A stretch of DNA of 47,451 bases, taken from the NCBI RefSeq assembly GCF_001571005.1, contig NZ_BCST01000012.1, positions 1-47,451 on the forward strand, read 5' to 3'. Below the pieces are notes generated by a model, which did not search any database, was not told the origin of the DNA, and saw only the letters and a list, made by a program, of their open reading frames with translations. The DNA is from Herbiconiux solani NBRC 106740. GTDB taxonomy: Bacteria > Actinomycetota > Actinomycetes > Actinomycetales > Microbacteriaceae. Position numbers and translations under genes: made by a program. Shown in pieces: positions 25,179 to 33,728 of this stretch. The first letter of the stretch is position 1, and the number at the start of each line of letters is the position of its first letter.

Positions 25179-25943
25179 TCAGCGGCCCGGGAGGGTCGCG
25201 AGGGACTGGGCGCGAGCGGCGAGGAGGTCGGCGTAGGTGCCGTCGCGCTCGGCCCAGCGGAGGCGCTCGGCCGCCTGGACGACGATCTCGTTCGGCGTCG
25301 GGGTCTGGGTGAGCAGGCCGATGACCTCGTCGAGGTAGGCGTCGAGGGGCAGAGCGGCCGGGTTGACCTTCTCCTGCCCGGCGGTGGCGACGGCCGGCGG
25401 GACGAGCTCGGTCACCGTGACCCCGGTGCCCGCGAGCTGCGGACGGAGCGCCTCGGTGTACGCGTGCACCCCCGCCTTCGACGCGCCGTAGGACGGCATC
25501 AGCGGGAAGGGGAGGAAGCCGATGCCGGAGGAGACGGTGATGATGTCGGCGCCGCCGGAAGCGCCGCCGGAAGCACCGCCCCGCGCGATGAGGTGCGGCG
25601 TGAACGCGTCGATCGCCCGGATCGTCCCGACGAGGTTGACGGCGATCGTCGTCTCGGCGGTGGCGAAATGGGCCGGGTCGCGCAGATCCTCCATCAGCAG
25701 CACCCCCGACATCGTGACGAGCACGTCGAGGTCGGGGTGCACCTGCAGCACCTCATCCCGGGCGCGATTGACGGATTCGGCGTCGGTGACGTCGATCCGC
25801 ACGGTCTCGAGGTCGTCGACCTTCGAGGTGTCGCGACCGCCGACGATGACGGTGCTGCCGGCGGCGGCGAAACGGCGCGCGAGGCCCAGGCCGATGCCCG
25901 AGGTGCCTCCGATGATGAGAACGGTGCGGTTGCGGATGTCCAT
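25179..25943 (-). CDS. Short-chain dehydrogenase (DltE-like)
   Basis: A 254-residue SDR with GGTSGIGLGLARRFAAAG (cofactor site), VTMSGV in place of the usual NNAG, Ser in ITVSSGIGF and YGASKAGVHAY. The late EKVNPAALPLDAYLDEV segment fits the DltE-like subgroup. ATG 25943 has AGAAAGG; upstream in-frame codons are not needed. A GGASGGASGGA slip-like repeat lies mid-protein. It is divergent from an MmyB-type regulator, which likely controls it. Confidence 0.87.
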   Translation of the reverse strand: MDIRNRTVLIIGGTSGIGLGLARRFAAAGSTVIVGGRDTSKVDDLETVRIDVTDAESVNRARDEVLQVHPDLDVLVTMSGVLLMEDLRDPAHFATAETTIAVNLVGTIRAIDAFTPHLIARGGASGGASGGADIITVSSGIGFLPFPLMPSYGASKAGVHAYTEALRPQLAGTGVTVTELVPPAVATAGQEKVNPAALPLDAYLDEVIGLLTQTPTPNEIVVQAAERLRWAERDGTYADLLAARAQSLATLPGR

Positions 25944-26128
25944 GGTTGCCTTTCTGATGGTGGCCGCCGGTCGAGGGCGGCCGGTTCGTGACCGCCGCGG
26001 GGTGACCGCCGGTCGTTCGCGGGTTCGAGGCAATGCTCGCGCCGCGCATCCGGTCGGGGGAGTTCCCCCGTGATCCGGGGAGTGGCAGGGCCCCCTCTCG
26101 ACCCGCGGATGCTCGCTATCGTCGGATC

Positions 26129-27022
26129 ATGGATGCTGCGCCCCCGACGAACACGCTCGGCGAGTACCTGCGCGCCCGGCGTGGGCTGGTCGCGCCCGAG
26201 CGAGTGGGGCTGCCGGCCGGGCCGCACCGGCGCGTGGCGGGCCTGCGCCGCGAGGAGGTGGCGCTGCTCGCCGGCATCAGCGCCGACTACTACCTGCGCC
26301 TCGAGCGCGGACGCGACAGCAACCCGTCGGTTCAGGTGCTCGAGGCGCTCGCCCGCGTGCTGCAACTGGATGACGTCGAGACCGCCTACCTCGTGAGCCT
26401 CACCGCCCCGCGCCCTCGGCCGCGCACCAGCCGGCCCCGCCCCACCGAGCGCGTGCCGGCGCGGCTGCATCACCTGCTCGCCGCCCTCGACGTTCCGGCG
26501 TTCATCGAGGGCCGCTACTTCGACGTGCTCGCGTCGAACCCGGCCGCCGTCGCGCTCTCGCCGCGGCTCGTGCCCGGGCAGAACCGCCTGCGGTCGTTGC
26601 TGCTCGATCCGGAGGAGCGGGAGTTTCAGGCCGCCTGGGAGGATGCGGTGGTCTCGTTCGTCGCGGCCGCGCGCCAGACCCTCGGTGATGACGTGGGCGA
26701 TCCGCGGGCCGTCGAACTGATCGGCGAGCTGTCGATCGCGAGCACGCGGTTCCGCACGTTGTGGGCGCGGCACGACATCCGAAAGCTCGAGGGCGGCACG
26801 GCGTCGATCAACCATCCCCTGGTCGGCGCGCTGACCCTGCACCGCGAGAAGCTGCCTGTCGGCGACGTCATCCTCGTCGTCTACTACCCCGACGCCGCTA
26901 GCGACGCGGCCGAGAAGCTCCGCCTCCTCGGCTCGCTGGGTGCGGGAGCGAGCGCGGGCGCGGATGCGGCTGCGGGTGCAGGTGCCGATGCCCGCGTCGG
27001 CGGCGATGGATCGAGGGGATGA
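26129..27022 (+). CDS. XRE-family regulator with MmyB-like ligand domain
   Basis: A 297-residue protein: N-terminal HTH (GEYLRARRGLV, PHRRVAGLRREEVALLAGIS, YYLRLERGRDSNPSVQVLEA) and a C-terminal MmyB-like PAS domain (VPAFIEGRYFDVLASNPAAVALSP, HDIRKLEGGTASINHPLVG, HREKLPV). ATG 26129 follows TATCGT by six bases, suggesting a leaderless mRNA. The Ala/Gly-rich end is low complexity. Divergent from the SDR, an arrangement very common for this regulator type. Confidence 0.9.
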   Translation: MDAAPPTNTLGEYLRARRGLVAPERVGLPAGPHRRVAGLRREEVALLAGISADYYLRLERGRDSNPSVQVLEALARVLQLDDVETAYLVSLTAPRPRPRTSRPRPTERVPARLHHLLAALDVPAFIEGRYFDVLASNPAAVALSPRLVPGQNRLRSLLLDPEEREFQAAWEDAVVSFVAAARQTLGDDVGDPRAVELIGELSIASTRFRTLWARHDIRKLEGGTASINHPLVGALTLHREKLPVGDVILVVYYPDAASDAAEKLRLLGSLGAGASAGADAAAGAGADARVGGDGSRG

Positions 27023-27058
27023 CGGGCGTCACTAGGATCGACACGTGATGAAAGGATC

Positions 27059-27322
27059 ATGAGCCCTCAGCCGAACTCGCCGCTGCACAACATCGGGCCC
27101 AAGGGTCCGATCGGGTCCGTGTTCAACGTCGTCGTCTGCGGCGCCATGGCCGTCTTCGCCGTGGTGGCGGGCGTGCTGCAGCAGCCGGGCTTCTTCCTCC
27201 TGGCCATCGTCGCGGCTGGGATGGAATTCCAGTTCGTCCCGACCATGCTCCGCGCCTTCCGCCGTAGGAAAGATGCGCAGTCGACCGAAACCTCCTCCGA
27301 AACCAAGGCAGGTCATCCGTGA
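27059..27322 (+). CDS. Small two-pass membrane protein
   Basis: An 87-residue product with two membrane segments (about 22-55), a basic turn RAFRRRKD and a polar end. ATG 27059 has AAAGGA. Its stop overlaps the next gene as GTGA, so the two are a pair. Family not recognised. Confidence 0.75.
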   Translation: MSPQPNSPLHNIGPKGPIGSVFNVVVCGAMAVFAVVAGVLQQPGFFLLAIVAAGMEFQFVPTMLRAFRRRKDAQSTETSSETKAGHP

Positions 27323-27573
27323 CGCAGTTCATGGACGAGTTCGGCCCCGGCATCGCGTGCGTCTTCGGGCTCGTCGTCGGAATCCTGATGATCGTCTTCC
27401 GCCGCAAGTTCTCGCGGCTGTCCTGGGAAATGAACAGCGAAGAGAAGATCGAGCCCGACGCGGTCCCGCCGTTCATCTACTCTCCGGCGTGGGCTGCCTT
27501 CATCGGAGGCGGCTTCATCACCTTCGGGCTCATCACCGGCGTGCTGGGCCTGGTCGGCGTGATCGGCCGGTAG
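27319..27573 (+). CDS. Small membrane protein, partner of the preceding gene
   Basis: An 84-residue protein beginning at GTG 27319. Membrane segments are at about 9-28 and 60-83, with FRRKFSRLSWEMN and EEKIEPDAVPPF between them. No family recognised. Translational coupling to the previous membrane protein suggests a complex. Confidence 0.75.
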   Translation: MTQFMDEFGPGIACVFGLVVGILMIVFRRKFSRLSWEMNSEEKIEPDAVPPFIYSPAWAAFIGGGFITFGLITGVLGLVGVIGR

Positions 27574-27597
27574 CCCCGGGATCTCCGGTCGCCACGG

Positions 27598-27891
27598 TCA
27601 GGTCTGCGGCTTCGTCGCCGCGCCGTCGAGCCAGAGGGTCTCCGACTCGTCGCGGTGGGTGCCGGTGGTTCCGACGTGCTTCTGCGGCGCGGCCGGACCG
27701 TTCTTGATCACGTGCACGAGGGCCATCGCGTGGCCGCGCCCGAGCCCGTAGTCATCCGCGAGCCAGGCGACGACCTCGCCGGCCTTGACGCCGGGCCCGT
27801 CGAAACCGCGATCCTTCGCCAAGGCGAGCAGCTCGCGCGGCGTGAGCCCGGTCTTCTTCTCGATCGTGTCGAGGTAGGCCTGGAAGGACAT
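27598..27891 (-). CDS. DUF4287-family protein
   Basis: A 97-residue protein with the DUF4287 core: FQAYLDTIEKKTGLTPRELL, GVKAGEVVAWLADDYGLGRG and HAMALVHVIKNG. The role of the family is unknown. It ends 24 bases after the convergent membrane-protein gene. The next 140 bases (27892-28031) hold no gene I can support. Confidence 0.85.
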   Translation of the reverse strand: MSFQAYLDTIEKKTGLTPRELLALAKDRGFDGPGVKAGEVVAWLADDYGLGRGHAMALVHVIKNGPAAPQKHVGTTGTHRDESETLWLDGAATKPQT

Positions 27892-28031
27892 CGGCGGTTC
27901 TCCTTGCGGGTGAGTGGATGCGCGGTGCTGGTGACCGGATGCGCGTTGCAGGTCAGCGCGCGCGCCTCAGCGATTCAGGTCGCCAGTAAAGTGCACGCCG
28001 CCGTTCCGGTCAAGAACCGACGCGGGCCGCG

Positions 28032-28433
28032 CTACCGCAGATCTTCGAACGAGTCCTCACCGGGCCGCCAGACCATCCACGCCCGATCCGTGAACCCGCT
28101 CAACATCGCGATCTCGACGAACACCTCGTCGAGCGTCGGATGCATCCGGATCGCACCCCGCTCGAACCTGAGCACCAGGCCGAGCCCGGTCGCCTCCTGC
28201 GTCTCGACGACGGTGCCGGGGATGAGCCCTCGCAACGCATCGGCGTAACCCAGGTCGGGTTCGCGGAAGGTCACGCCATCCAGTGTCACCTCGGGCCACA
28301 CGTCGCAGCTCAGCACGGGAGCGTCATCCGAGTCGCTGTCGAACCGCAGCTGAACGTAATCCATCACGAACTGCACCGAGAACATCCGGAATCCCACCAG
28401 CCGCGACAGCAACTCGTTGGGCACGTAACTCAT
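28032..28433 (-). CDS. Hypothetical protein coupled to a TetR regulator
   Basis: A 133-residue soluble protein I do not recognise. It opens MSYVPNELLSRLVGFRMFSV and has an alternating beta pattern with DYVQLRFDSD and LVLRFERGAIRMHP. Style resembles small immunity-type or DUF proteins. Its ATG overlaps the TetR stop as ATGA, so it is made with the regulator. Confidence 0.65.
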   Translation of the reverse strand: MSYVPNELLSRLVGFRMFSVQFVMDYVQLRFDSDSDDAPVLSCDVWPEVTLDGVTFREPDLGYADALRGLIPGTVVETQEATGLGLVLRFERGAIRMHPTLDEVFVEIAMLSGFTDRAWMVWRPGEDSFEDLR

Positions 28434-29008
28434 CGGTCGCCCGTCGATGCGGATGGGGACCTGGATGCCCGCAGGCCCGCGAGCAGCAGCTCGACCGCGC
28501 CCCGCGACTCGGACGCCCAGTCGGGCCGGTCGGTCGCCGACCCGATGCCGTGCAGCACGATCATGATCGCCCCCACGTCGATCCCCGGCCGAACGGCGCC
28601 GTCGGCGGTCGCCTGCCGGAGGAGCTCGCCGATCGTGCCCTCGAGCTCGACGCCGCCGTCGGCCTGCACCGCCGGATCAACGACGGCCGCGAGCGTGCGC
28701 GCCAGCCCGGCATGGCCGACCAGGTACTCGACGAACCCGCGCAGCACCGCGTCGAGGTTCTCGATCGCGGAGTGCTCGGGGTCGCGCGCGTGCTCGACGA
28801 GCGTGGCCACCTCGCCCTCGTAGACCGCGGCGGCGAGGGCCTCGCGGGTGGGGAAGTGGCGGTAGAGCGTCCCGACCCCCACGCCGGCGCGGGCCGCGAA
28901 GTCGTCGAAGCGCAGCTGCTCGTCCCGGTCGAAGACGTCACGCGCGGCGGCGACGATCGCGTCGCGGTTGCGTCGTGCATCCGCTCGCATCGCTCGGGAC
29001 TCAGACAC
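28430..29008 (-). CDS. TetR-family transcriptional regulator
   Basis: A 192-residue protein with an N-terminal HTH (RRNRDAIVAAARDVFDRDEQ, then ARAGVGVGTLYRHFPTREAL) and a ligand-binding helical domain. I start it at GTG 29008, which has GAGAGGAG nine bases upstream; a TTG at 29032 is possible but poorly placed. The two 8-1-8 palindromes upstream lie in the divergent promoter with the reductase-like gene, the likely target. Confidence 0.88.
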   Translation of the reverse strand: MSESRAMRADARRNRDAIVAAARDVFDRDEQLRFDDFAARAGVGVGTLYRHFPTREALAAAVYEGEVATLVEHARDPEHSAIENLDAVLRGFVEYLVGHAGLARTLAAVVDPAVQADGGVELEGTIGELLRQATADGAVRPGIDVGAIMIVLHGIGSATDRPDWASESRGAVELLLAGLRASRSPSASTGDR

Positions 29009-29032
29009 GACCGGCGCTCCTCTCGTTGACAA

Positions 29033-29075
29033 ATGGAGACAGTCTCCATATTCTCATAAACGGAGACGGACTCCA
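29033..29075. promoter_or_regulatory. Two TetR-type operators in a divergent promoter
   Basis: ATGGAGAC-A-GTCTCCAT (29033-29049) is a perfect 8-1-8 palindrome; ACGGAGAC-G-GACTCCAT (29059-29075) matches the pattern with two mismatches. Both sit between the divergent TetR and reductase-like genes, 26 bases apart. Confidence 0.75.
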
Positions 29076-29095
29076 TCTTAGAGAGGCAGCGCCTG

Positions 29096-30088
29096 ATGCG
29101 CATTCTGATGTTCGGCCGCGGAGTCGTCGCGACCATCTACGGCCGTGCGCTGAGCGTGGCGGGGCACGACGTCGAGTTCTACGTGCGCCCCGGTCGCGCG
29201 GCCGAGTACGGCGACGAGGTGCAGCTCGACTGGACCGACGGGCGCCGCAAGCCGTTCGGCCGACGCGTTCGCGAGACGTTCGGCACGCGCCTACGCGAAT
29301 CGCTCGAGCCCACCGACGGCTTCGACCTGGTCGTGCTCAGTGTCGGGCATCACCGGCTCGCCGAGGCGGCCGCGTTCCTGGCGCCGCGGATCGGCGACGC
29401 GACGGTGCTCGTCTTCGGCAACATCTGGGAGGAGCCGCTCACCGCCGTGGCGCCGCTTCCGGCCTCGCAGGTGGTGTTCGGCTTCCCGCAGGCCGGCGGC
29501 GGCTTCGGGGCCGATGGCGTGCTGCGGGGTGCGATGCTCTCGTCGGTCATCATCGGGGCGACGGATGTTGCGGGCACGACGGGCGCGGCTGGCGCGACAG
29601 GCGCCATCCAGACGAGGGATGCCGCCCCGACCCCGCGCGAGCAGGCCGTGCACGCGGCCTTCCGCCAGGCGGGCATCGCGATCCGGCAGGAGAAGGACAT
29701 GCGCGGCTGGCTGTGGCTGCACTTCATCTCCGACGCCGGCATGTTCAGCCAGGCGCTGCGGAGCGGGTCGATGGCCGCCATGGTCGGAGACCGCCGGGCG
29801 TTCCGCGAGGCGTTCCTGACCTCCCGCGAGCTGTTGCCCCTGCTCGAGGCGCGGGGCGTCGACCTGAGCCTCCACCGCAGTGCGGCACTGCCCGTCCGGC
29901 GGCCAGGCCTGTTCGCAGCGATGTCCGGTCTGGCGACCGCCCTCGTCCCGATGGCCCGCCGCAGCCTCGAGGCGCACACCGACCCGAACGCGCCCGAGGC
30001 GCGAGCCGTGCTCGACGACACCCTGCGCGAGGCCCGCCGCCTCGGCATCCGGGTACCTCGCCTGGAAGCAGCAATGACCATCGTTTGA
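29096..30088 (+). CDS. Ketopantoate-reductase-like (ApbA/PanE) oxidoreductase
   Basis: A 330-residue protein with an N-terminal Rossmann fold (MRILMFGRGVVATIYGRALS, then DVEFYVRPGR) and GFDLVVLSVGHHRLAEAAAFL, LVFGNIWEEPL in the nucleotide-binding half, and a helical C-terminal half with WLWLHFISDAG. It resembles 2-dehydropantoate 2-reductase but lacks the strict PanE Lys/Asn context I would expect, and TetR control suggests a specialised oxidoreductase, perhaps xenobiotic. A low-complexity GTTGAAGATGA insertion is present. Confidence 0.78.
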   Translation: MRILMFGRGVVATIYGRALSVAGHDVEFYVRPGRAAEYGDEVQLDWTDGRRKPFGRRVRETFGTRLRESLEPTDGFDLVVLSVGHHRLAEAAAFLAPRIGDATVLVFGNIWEEPLTAVAPLPASQVVFGFPQAGGGFGADGVLRGAMLSSVIIGATDVAGTTGAAGATGAIQTRDAAPTPREQAVHAAFRQAGIAIRQEKDMRGWLWLHFISDAGMFSQALRSGSMAAMVGDRRAFREAFLTSRELLPLLEARGVDLSLHRSAALPVRRPGLFAAMSGLATALVPMARRSLEAHTDPNAPEARAVLDDTLREARRLGIRVPRLEAAMTIV

Positions 30089-30124
30089 GCGTCACCTCCA
30101 CCACCGCCGGGATCCGGGCCTGGG

Positions 30125-30337
30125 TCAGGGGCGATTCCGTCTCCGTCTCACCATGACGGTCCCGAAGATGAAGCCCACCAGCCCGAGCGTCGCGACGATC
30201 CCACCGATGATGAAGCGGTCCAGTCCCGCGTGCCCGGTGATCAGACCGAGCACCACCCACCCCGCGCCCAGGAACAGCCAGGCCGCCCCTGTGCCTCGGA
30301 GGCGCTGCCCGGTGATCGTCGTCGGAAATCTCGCCAT
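30125..30337 (-). CDS. Small two-pass membrane protein
   Basis: A 70-residue protein, segments about 16-36 and 43-62, with a basic cytoplasmic end VRRRRNRP. Family not recognised. Its 3' end faces the reductase-like gene; a repeat of GCGGCTCCG occurs in the 5' intergenic space. Confidence 0.7.
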   Translation of the reverse strand: MARFPTTITGQRLRGTGAAWLFLGAGWVVLGLITGHAGLDRFIIGGIVATLGLVGFIFGTVMVRRRRNRP

Positions 30338-30423
30338 GCGCGAGACCCTATCCGGAAACCGTCGTCGCGGAGTTGCGGCTCCGCAGCTCTGCGGCTCCGT
30401 CGTCGCCGTGGAAGCATGGAGCC

Positions 30424-30906
30424 ATGAGCGATTCCCGGGCCACTGACTTCCGGCCCGCGAGGCCGGCCGACGCCGAGGACATGGCCGAGGTGCAGAACGC
30501 GATCTTCCGCGCCGGGCTCCGCGCGAGTCCGGTCGACGTGGAGCTGGTTCGCGAGCGCTACCTCGACCCCTCGTACTCGATCGCGTGCACCGTCGCCGAG
30601 CAGGAGGGCCGCGTCGTCGGCTTCCAGTCGCTCAAGCGCGCGTGGCCGGGCAACCCCTACGAGGTGCCGGAGGGCTGGGGCATCATCGGCACGCACATCC
30701 GCCCCGACGCCGGCCGCAGCGGCATCGGCCGCCGCCTCTTCGCGATCTCGCTGGCGGCGGCGACGGATGCGGGCCTGCAGCACATCGACGCCAGCATCGG
30801 TGCCGACAATGCGCCCGCGCTGGCCTATTACGCGGCGATGGGTTTCATCCCGTACGGCCGTCGGGATGGCGTCATCCCGCACCGCCTCGACCTGCAGCAC
30901 CCCTGA
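30424..30906 (+). CDS. GNAT-family acetyltransferase
   Basis: A 160-residue N-acetyltransferase: FRPARPADAEDMAEVQNAIF at the start, the acetyl-CoA loop as THIRPDAGRSGIGRRLFAIS (R/Q-x-x-G-x-G/A type), and the closing ADNAPALAYYAAMGFIPYGR. Substrate unknown. ATG 30424. Confidence 0.87.
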   Translation: MSDSRATDFRPARPADAEDMAEVQNAIFRAGLRASPVDVELVRERYLDPSYSIACTVAEQEGRVVGFQSLKRAWPGNPYEVPEGWGIIGTHIRPDAGRSGIGRRLFAISLAAATDAGLQHIDASIGADNAPALAYYAAMGFIPYGRRDGVIPHRLDLQHP

Positions 30907-30925
30907 CGCGGTCGTGCGTGATCGG

Positions 30926-31411
30926 TCAGTGCCGGATGGGGCGGCGGCCGATGGATGACTGGAAACGGATGAGGTAGCCGTCCGGATCCTGCGCGAGGAA
31001 CTGATGCACCCCCGCCTCCTCGTCCCCGACGGCGTACCACTTGGTCTCGGGCTGCATGAACAGCTCGACACCCGCCGTGCCGAACGCCGCCGCGAGCGCG
31101 GCGCTGTCGGGCACGGTGATCTGGAAGTTCACGCCCCGACCCAGCGGCCGCTCGAGCGGGCCGGTGACCCAGTTGCGGCCGACGCCGCCCTGCTCGAGCA
31201 TGAGGTGGGCCGAGCCGAGCGCGATGTAGGCGAAGCGCTCCTCGGGTCGGGAGTAGCTGACCGCGAAGCCGCAGAGGCCGCGCCAGAACGCGAGGCTGCG
31301 ATCGAGATCGGCGACGAGGAGTTCCGGCACGAGCGCGGGTTCGGGCACCCGCGTGGGTTCGGGTGCCGGCGTCGGTTCGCGCGAGATCGCGGGTTCGCGG
31401 CTGTCAGGCAT
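30926..31411 (-). CDS. VOC-family (glyoxalase/bleomycin-resistance-like) protein
   Basis: The 161-residue product has a Pro/Glu repeat start (EPTPAPEPTRVPEPALVPE) and one VOC module: LLVADLDRSLAFWRGLCGFAV, AHLMLEQ, NFQITVPD and QFLAQDPDGYLIRFQ, with the terminal Glu of usual metal sites replaced by Arg-Phe context. It resembles bleomycin-resistance-type binding proteins. ATG 31411 overlaps the upstream GNAT stop by 8 bases, so the two are cotranscribed. Confidence 0.82.
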   Translation of the reverse strand: MPDSREPAISREPTPAPEPTRVPEPALVPELLVADLDRSLAFWRGLCGFAVSYSRPEERFAYIALGSAHLMLEQGGVGRNWVTGPLERPLGRGVNFQITVPDSAALAAAFGTAGVELFMQPETKWYAVGDEEAGVHQFLAQDPDGYLIRFQSSIGRRPIRH

Positions 31412-31961
31412 CCGGCCATGCTTCCACACGCTCCGCCGCAGGGTCGCGGAGTTCCATGCAGACCAGCCCCGGTCGCTCCTCCCACGAGGGCACGATCGCG
31501 AACCCGCGTGTCCGGTAGAGCTGGATGGCGCTGCCCCGCCATTTCCACACGGTCAGGCGCACAGGTCGGTCGCCCTCACGCAGCGCCGCATCGAGAAGCG
31601 CCGAGCCGACGTGCCGGCCGCGTGCGCTCGGGTTGACCCAGACCCGCTTGATCTCGTGGGCATCCGCGCCGTGCTGAACGACCATCACCCCCGCGGGCGA
31701 CCCGTTCAGCTCGGCGAGGAGCACCGTCGCGCCCGCGTAGGCCCGCTCGGGATCTTCGACTTCGGCGCGATATCGAGTAGGCAACTCCGTCCGGACGCCC
31801 CCATCGCCGTCACCGCAACCACCCTCGTAGTCGCTCAGATTCACGGCCTTCTCGGCCTCCGTCTGCACCAGATACGCACGAACCAACCGGCTGACGATCG
31901 CGCTGTCGGGTCCCGGCAGGTCCGCCCGGCGGACAGCGACCAGGCTCGCATCGGTCTTCAC
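31404..31961 (-). CDS. GNAT-family acetyltransferase
   Basis: A 185-residue N-acetyltransferase with VLLAELNGSPAGVMVVQ, HEIKRVWVNPSARGRHVGSALLDAAL (acetyl-CoA loop) and the final LYRTRGFAIVPSWEERPG. It overlaps the downstream VOC gene. Substrate unknown. Confidence 0.85.
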   Translation of the reverse strand: MKTDASLVAVRRADLPGPDSAIVSRLVRAYLVQTEAEKAVNLSDYEGGCGDGDGGVRTELPTRYRAEVEDPERAYAGATVLLAELNGSPAGVMVVQHGADAHEIKRVWVNPSARGRHVGSALLDAALREGDRPVRLTVWKWRGSAIQLYRTRGFAIVPSWEERPGLVCMELRDPAAERVEAWPDA

Positions 31962-31996
31962 GGTTTCATTCTCGCAAGGAGTCCGGAGGTGAAGTC

Positions 31997-32020
31997 GAGG
32001 CTGAGGCTGAGGCTGAGGCT
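31997..32020. repeat. Hexanucleotide repeat GAGGCT x4, intergenic
   Basis: Four perfect GAGGCT units, partly extended by GAGGTG, lie between the GNAT start (31961) and the next VOC stop (32028). Copy number could vary and would alter the spacing upstream of the GNAT gene. Confidence 0.8.
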
Positions 32021-32027
32021 GAGGTGC

Positions 32028-32384
32028 TCAGCCCGCCGGCTGCCACAGCTCGATCCGGTTGCCCTCCGGATCGGTCACCCACCCGAACGACCCGACGCCC
32101 TCCATCACCTGCGTCGCCTCATCCACGTCTCCGCCGGCCCGGCGCACCTGCGCAAGCATCGCCCCGAGATCCCGCACGCGGAAGTTCAGCATCACCTGCT
32201 GATCCGGCCGCCCGAAGTAGTCGCTGCCCTCCTCGAAGGCGGCGAACACGGTCGGCCCGGCCTCCTGCTCCCACCCGCCGAACTCATCCGTCGCGAGCCC
32301 GAGCACATCTCGATACCAGGCCTGCAACGCCGCAGGATCTGCCGCACGCAAGAAGTGCCCACCGATGCCGAGAATCCGTTCCAC
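32028..32384 (-). CDS. VOC-family protein (glyoxalase-like)
   Basis: A 118-residue single VOC module: RILGIGGHFLRAADPAALQA, WYRDVLGLATDEFGGWEQ, VMLNFRVRDLGAMLAQVRRAG and the closing TDPEGNRIELWQP with the metal-type Glu. His near the start and Glu near the end are consistent with a metal site. Function unknown. Confidence 0.88.
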   Translation of the reverse strand: MERILGIGGHFLRAADPAALQAWYRDVLGLATDEFGGWEQEAGPTVFAAFEEGSDYFGRPDQQVMLNFRVRDLGAMLAQVRRAGGDVDEATQVMEGVGSFGWVTDPEGNRIELWQPAG

Positions 32385-32444
32385 GCGGCCATTATGTCCC
32401 GTCGCGCCTGCCGGGGCACATGCCTTCGTGCAGACCGAACCGGC

Positions 32445-33656
32445 TCAGCTGCGCTCGCGACGCCCCGCGCGTTCTGCGAATCGATCGATAGCCGCCAGAA
32501 CCTCGTCGCTCCGCCAGAACGGCCCCGACCGATGCTCGCTCTTCGACTTCAGGATGCCCGCCTCGGTCAGCGTCTGCAGCGCCGGGTAGACGTTCGGCTG
32601 TTTCACACCGAGCGCAGCGGCCGCGGTCGCCGAATCGATTACCGGGCGTTGCGCGATCACGTCGAGCAGCGCCCAGGCGTTGCTCGACCGTCGTACGGTG
32701 AGGCGTCCACGCCATCCTTCTTTGATCGCATCGATCTCGGTGATCAGCTCGCGCGAATTCGCCACGGCACGGAGCGACGCCTCGGCGAACGCCAGGACGA
32801 TGGGGGAGACGTCGCCTTCTCGATAGGCGGTGAGCGCCCGGTGGTACCCCTCGACGTCGGCGAGCAACCCGGCCGACACGGGTACTGCGACGTTGCGCGT
32901 CACACCCCGGTGTCGGAGGAGAGCCTGCGCGAACGCGCGCCCGGTTCGACCGTTGCCGTCGGTGAAGGGGTGGATCGTCTCGAACTGCGCGTGAGCGACG
33001 GCGGTCGAGGTGAGGGCCGGGACGTCGCGCCGTGCCGAGAACGCGACGACGTCGTCGATGAGCGCTGGGACGCGTTCGAACTGCGGAGCCACGAACTCTG
33101 CCCCGATCGGGCTGTTCGACTTCGTCCCGATCCACACAGCTTCGCGGCGCCACTCACCCGGGGTGTGCCGCACCTGGTCGCCCATGAGGACGCGGTGCAT
33201 TTCGGCGATGGCGGTCGGCGACAGGGCGTCCGAGAGATCGATGGCGGCCTGCATCGCGCGGGTGTTCGCGGCGATCAGCTCGGCGTTGCGACTCGATTTC
33301 GATCCGAGCTCGGCGCTGAAGATCGCGCGTGCGCTCGCGGTCAGGTTCTCGATCTGCGACGAGGATGCGGCCTCGGACCGGAGGAGCACGGGAGCGAACC
33401 CGGCCACCCGGGTGCCTAGTTCGGCGTCGAACCGGCTCAACTCCTGCACTGCCGCCTCGGCCGCTTCGCCGGCCTCGGTGTCGGGTTCGGGGGTCAGTGA
33501 AGCGATCGGCGCAGGAACCGAGGACTTGTACGGTCGGCCGCCGCTTCCGAACTCGGAGTTCACACCCCATCCGGATGCCGGAAGCCACACCTGCGGCTCC
33601 CATTCGAGGCGCGGCCAGGCGTCTTGCGTCGCTCCGTGCGGCCCCGAGTTACTCAT
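32445..33656 (-). CDS. Fic-family protein with C-terminal winged helix (class II inhibition)
   Basis: A 403-residue Fic protein. The core motif HPFTDGNGRTGRAFAQA (about residue 231) has all catalytic residues (HxFxDGNGRxxR). The N-terminal helix carries SSQIEN, matching the [ST]xxxE[GN] inhibitory motif, so activity is self-repressed. A helical Fic-N region with IENLTASARAIFSAELG precedes it. A winged helix at the C-terminus (IAQRPVIDSATAAAALGVKQPNVYPALQ) probably binds the repeated operator that overlaps the start codon. GTG 33665 is an alternative start. Fic proteins usually AMPylate targets; here the target is unknown and there is no adjacent antitoxin gene. Confidence 0.9.
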   Translation of the reverse strand: MSNSGPHGATQDAWPRLEWEPQVWLPASGWGVNSEFGSGGRPYKSSVPAPIASLTPEPDTEAGEAAEAAVQELSRFDAELGTRVAGFAPVLLRSEAASSSQIENLTASARAIFSAELGSKSSRNAELIAANTRAMQAAIDLSDALSPTAIAEMHRVLMGDQVRHTPGEWRREAVWIGTKSNSPIGAEFVAPQFERVPALIDDVVAFSARRDVPALTSTAVAHAQFETIHPFTDGNGRTGRAFAQALLRHRGVTRNVAVPVSAGLLADVEGYHRALTAYREGDVSPIVLAFAEASLRAVANSRELITEIDAIKEGWRGRLTVRRSSNAWALLDVIAQRPVIDSATAAAALGVKQPNVYPALQTLTEAGILKSKSEHRSGPFWRSDEVLAAIDRFAERAGRRERS

Positions 33657-33725
33657 AATGCCCACCAGCCTACTTTATGACTAACTCAGTTACTCATAAT
33701 TTTGGCCGCTCAAATTACGAGTAAC
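33648..33725. promoter_or_regulatory. Three operator-like repeats over the fic promoter and start codon
   Basis: GTTACTCATAATG at 33648-33660 and GTTACTCATAATT at 33689-33701 are direct repeats 41 bases apart, about four helical turns. AATTACGAGTAAC at 33713-33725 is an inverted near-copy. The first covers the ATG of the fic gene. The likely binder is the Fic winged helix. Confidence 0.65.
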
Positions 33726-33728
33726 CGG

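Noticed and set aside
26033-26128. Earlier start for the MmyB-type regulator
   Set aside because: The upstream stretch has no HTH similarity and lies in the divergent promoter; ATG 26129 directly precedes the conserved HTH.
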